Shown here: positions 62,956-64,000 of the stretch, one piece after another | Layout of the letters: the number at the start of each line of letters is the position of its first letter | Position numbering within the stretch: position 1 is the first letter of the stretch | Assembly: GCA_034620365.1 (NCBI GenBank) | Contig: JAQGEQ010000318.1 | Coordinates: 405,570 to 469,569, forward strand | Source: Pegea sp. RAD2-039 | Taxonomy: Eukaryota > Chordata > Thaliacea > Salpida > Salpidae | Direction: 5' to 3' | DNA length: 64,000 bases | Position numbers and translations under genes: made by a program | Notes under the pieces: model-generated | What the model was told of the DNA's origin: nothing | Seen by the model: only the letters and a program-made list of their open reading frames with translations | The model's database searches: none

Positions 62956-64000
62956 TAAATAAATTTTACTAGTAGATTGCTGTGAAGTTTATTTTCAGTA
63001 TAAAGTTGCTTTTGAGGTCGTGTTTATTTTCAAAAACAATTAGAATAAAATCAAAATGTTCTTTCATGAATATTTTCATATTTTTTAATTGTTTGATAAT
63101 TTACAAAATATAAAAAAGTTTGTTAGAATTTAGAGATTTATTTTAATCATCAAATCAGATCTTTTTTGTTTGAAGTTTTTTAGAAATTGAAGTTCATTAA
63201 ATTTTTAACAAATTTTTGTCTAATAAGAAACAAATTCTGTGAAATTAGAAAATTTATTAACGATACATCTTATAGTGAAGTTCTAAACAAAAGTAGGATT
63301 TGATTAATTACTAAAAGTTAACGATTTAAAGATTTGTTCATTCGTCATTTTCGACATAAACGAAAACGCATTCAGTTCTGACTACAAAATTTTATAATAA
63401 ATTGTTTAATCAAGATAAAAACTAAAAAAATATTTCACTTTATTCAGCGAAATTTTACAACTTTTATAAATATTTTTATAAGTATCATTGACCTCGTCAA
63501 TGATTTCATATAACATGATACCATGTTTCAAGGTTCTTGTGGTTTATTCTGTACATTGGTCTGACTTTCTCATTCTTATTTCTTTGAATATTATGATGAG
63601 ATAAAATGTTAGGGGCTCTGAAACTCGCCCAGAAACACAAACAGATTCACAAGGTTCTCTTATTATAGATTTTATGGTGATAACCAGAATTACATACAGA
63701 TAGATATTTGAGGTTTTTAAACTTGCGGCCTGAAACATTTGCAGCGATGATATTGACCTCAATAATAAAAGCAATTACAGCAAATAACTTCTATTTTTAT
63801 CTGAAAAATAATTTGCTGGTGAGAGTTAACTCAAAGAATTTAAAGAATATTAACTTCACTAAACAAATTTGTCAAACTATTTTACTTGCTTATAATATTA
63901 TACAAAGAGAAAGTTTCTACAATTTGTTTACTATTTTAATGTATGCTCTTTACTTATAATAATATCAGAATAGTGAACACTGTTTCAAAGTTTTTATTAA
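62956..64000. other. Spacer A of unit 8, cut by the window edge
   Basis: First 1 kb of spacer A: hairpin 63484-63502 and the + ORF from 63708, which here loses its usual stop (aatTTG for aatTAG) and reads on to 63959. A minus ORF at 63544-63774 is antisense to its start. Confidence 0.5.

Larger units (their letters stand above)
507..64000 (+). repeat. Tandem array of eight BTB-Kelch gene units
   Basis: Homology between units begins near 507 and runs off the right edge. Gene starts are spaced 9223, 6684, 8684, 6577, 7616, 9301 and 8752 bp apart. Length differences come from spacer type (A or B), a 1.05 kb deletion inside genes 2 and 4, a shortened upstream block plus SINE in units 5 and 8, and smaller deletions in spacer A of units 3 and 4. 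All genes share one orientation, as expected from unequal crossing over. Near-identity of non-coding sequence shows the duplications are recent or continually homogenised. Confidence 0.95.

Overview
The window is AT-rich eukaryotic DNA with spliced genes: GT-AG introns, mostly short (about 55 to 365 bp), GTAAGT-type donors and AATAAA at the stop codons. The BTB-BACK-Kelch architecture, a decayed LINE and a tRNA-derived SINE point to an invertebrate metazoan. I cannot name the lineage from the sequence. Nothing looks bacterial or viral.

From about position 507 to the right edge the window is one tandem array of a 6.6 to 9.3 kb unit, all on the + strand. Each unit has a common upstream block of 2.5 to 3 kb with a decayed LINE reverse-transcriptase fragment and a candidate promoter, then one Kelch-family gene, then one of two unrelated downstream spacers. 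Spacer A follows genes 1, 3, 4, 6, 7 and 8. Spacer B follows genes 2 and 5. The left 500 bp lies outside the array and holds two minus-strand exons resembling the N-terminal part of a VPS35L-like retriever subunit.

The eight genes start at 3231, 12454, 19138, 27822, 34399, 42015, 51316 and 60068. Genes 1, 3, 5, 6 and 8 reconstruct as intact 11-exon genes of 578 to 606 codons encoding a BTB domain, a BACK domain and a six-bladed Kelch propeller, the layout of CUL3 E3 ligase substrate adaptors. Gene 7 has the same layout but has lost a splice donor. Genes 2 and 4 share an in-frame deletion of BTB and BACK and would encode a short leader plus the propeller only.

The main observation is where the copies differ. 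BTB, BACK, introns and spacers are close to identical, while differences concentrate in the b-c and d-a loops of the propeller, the face that binds substrate in known KLHL proteins. The loop variants occur as cassettes shared in different combinations between copies, as expected from gene conversion or unequal crossing over. One loop is also lengthened by an in-frame 12-bp micro-repeat in four copies. Together with the adaptor-less copies, this looks like a locus generating a repertoire of recognition surfaces. That interpretation is inference; the sequence pattern is directly visible.
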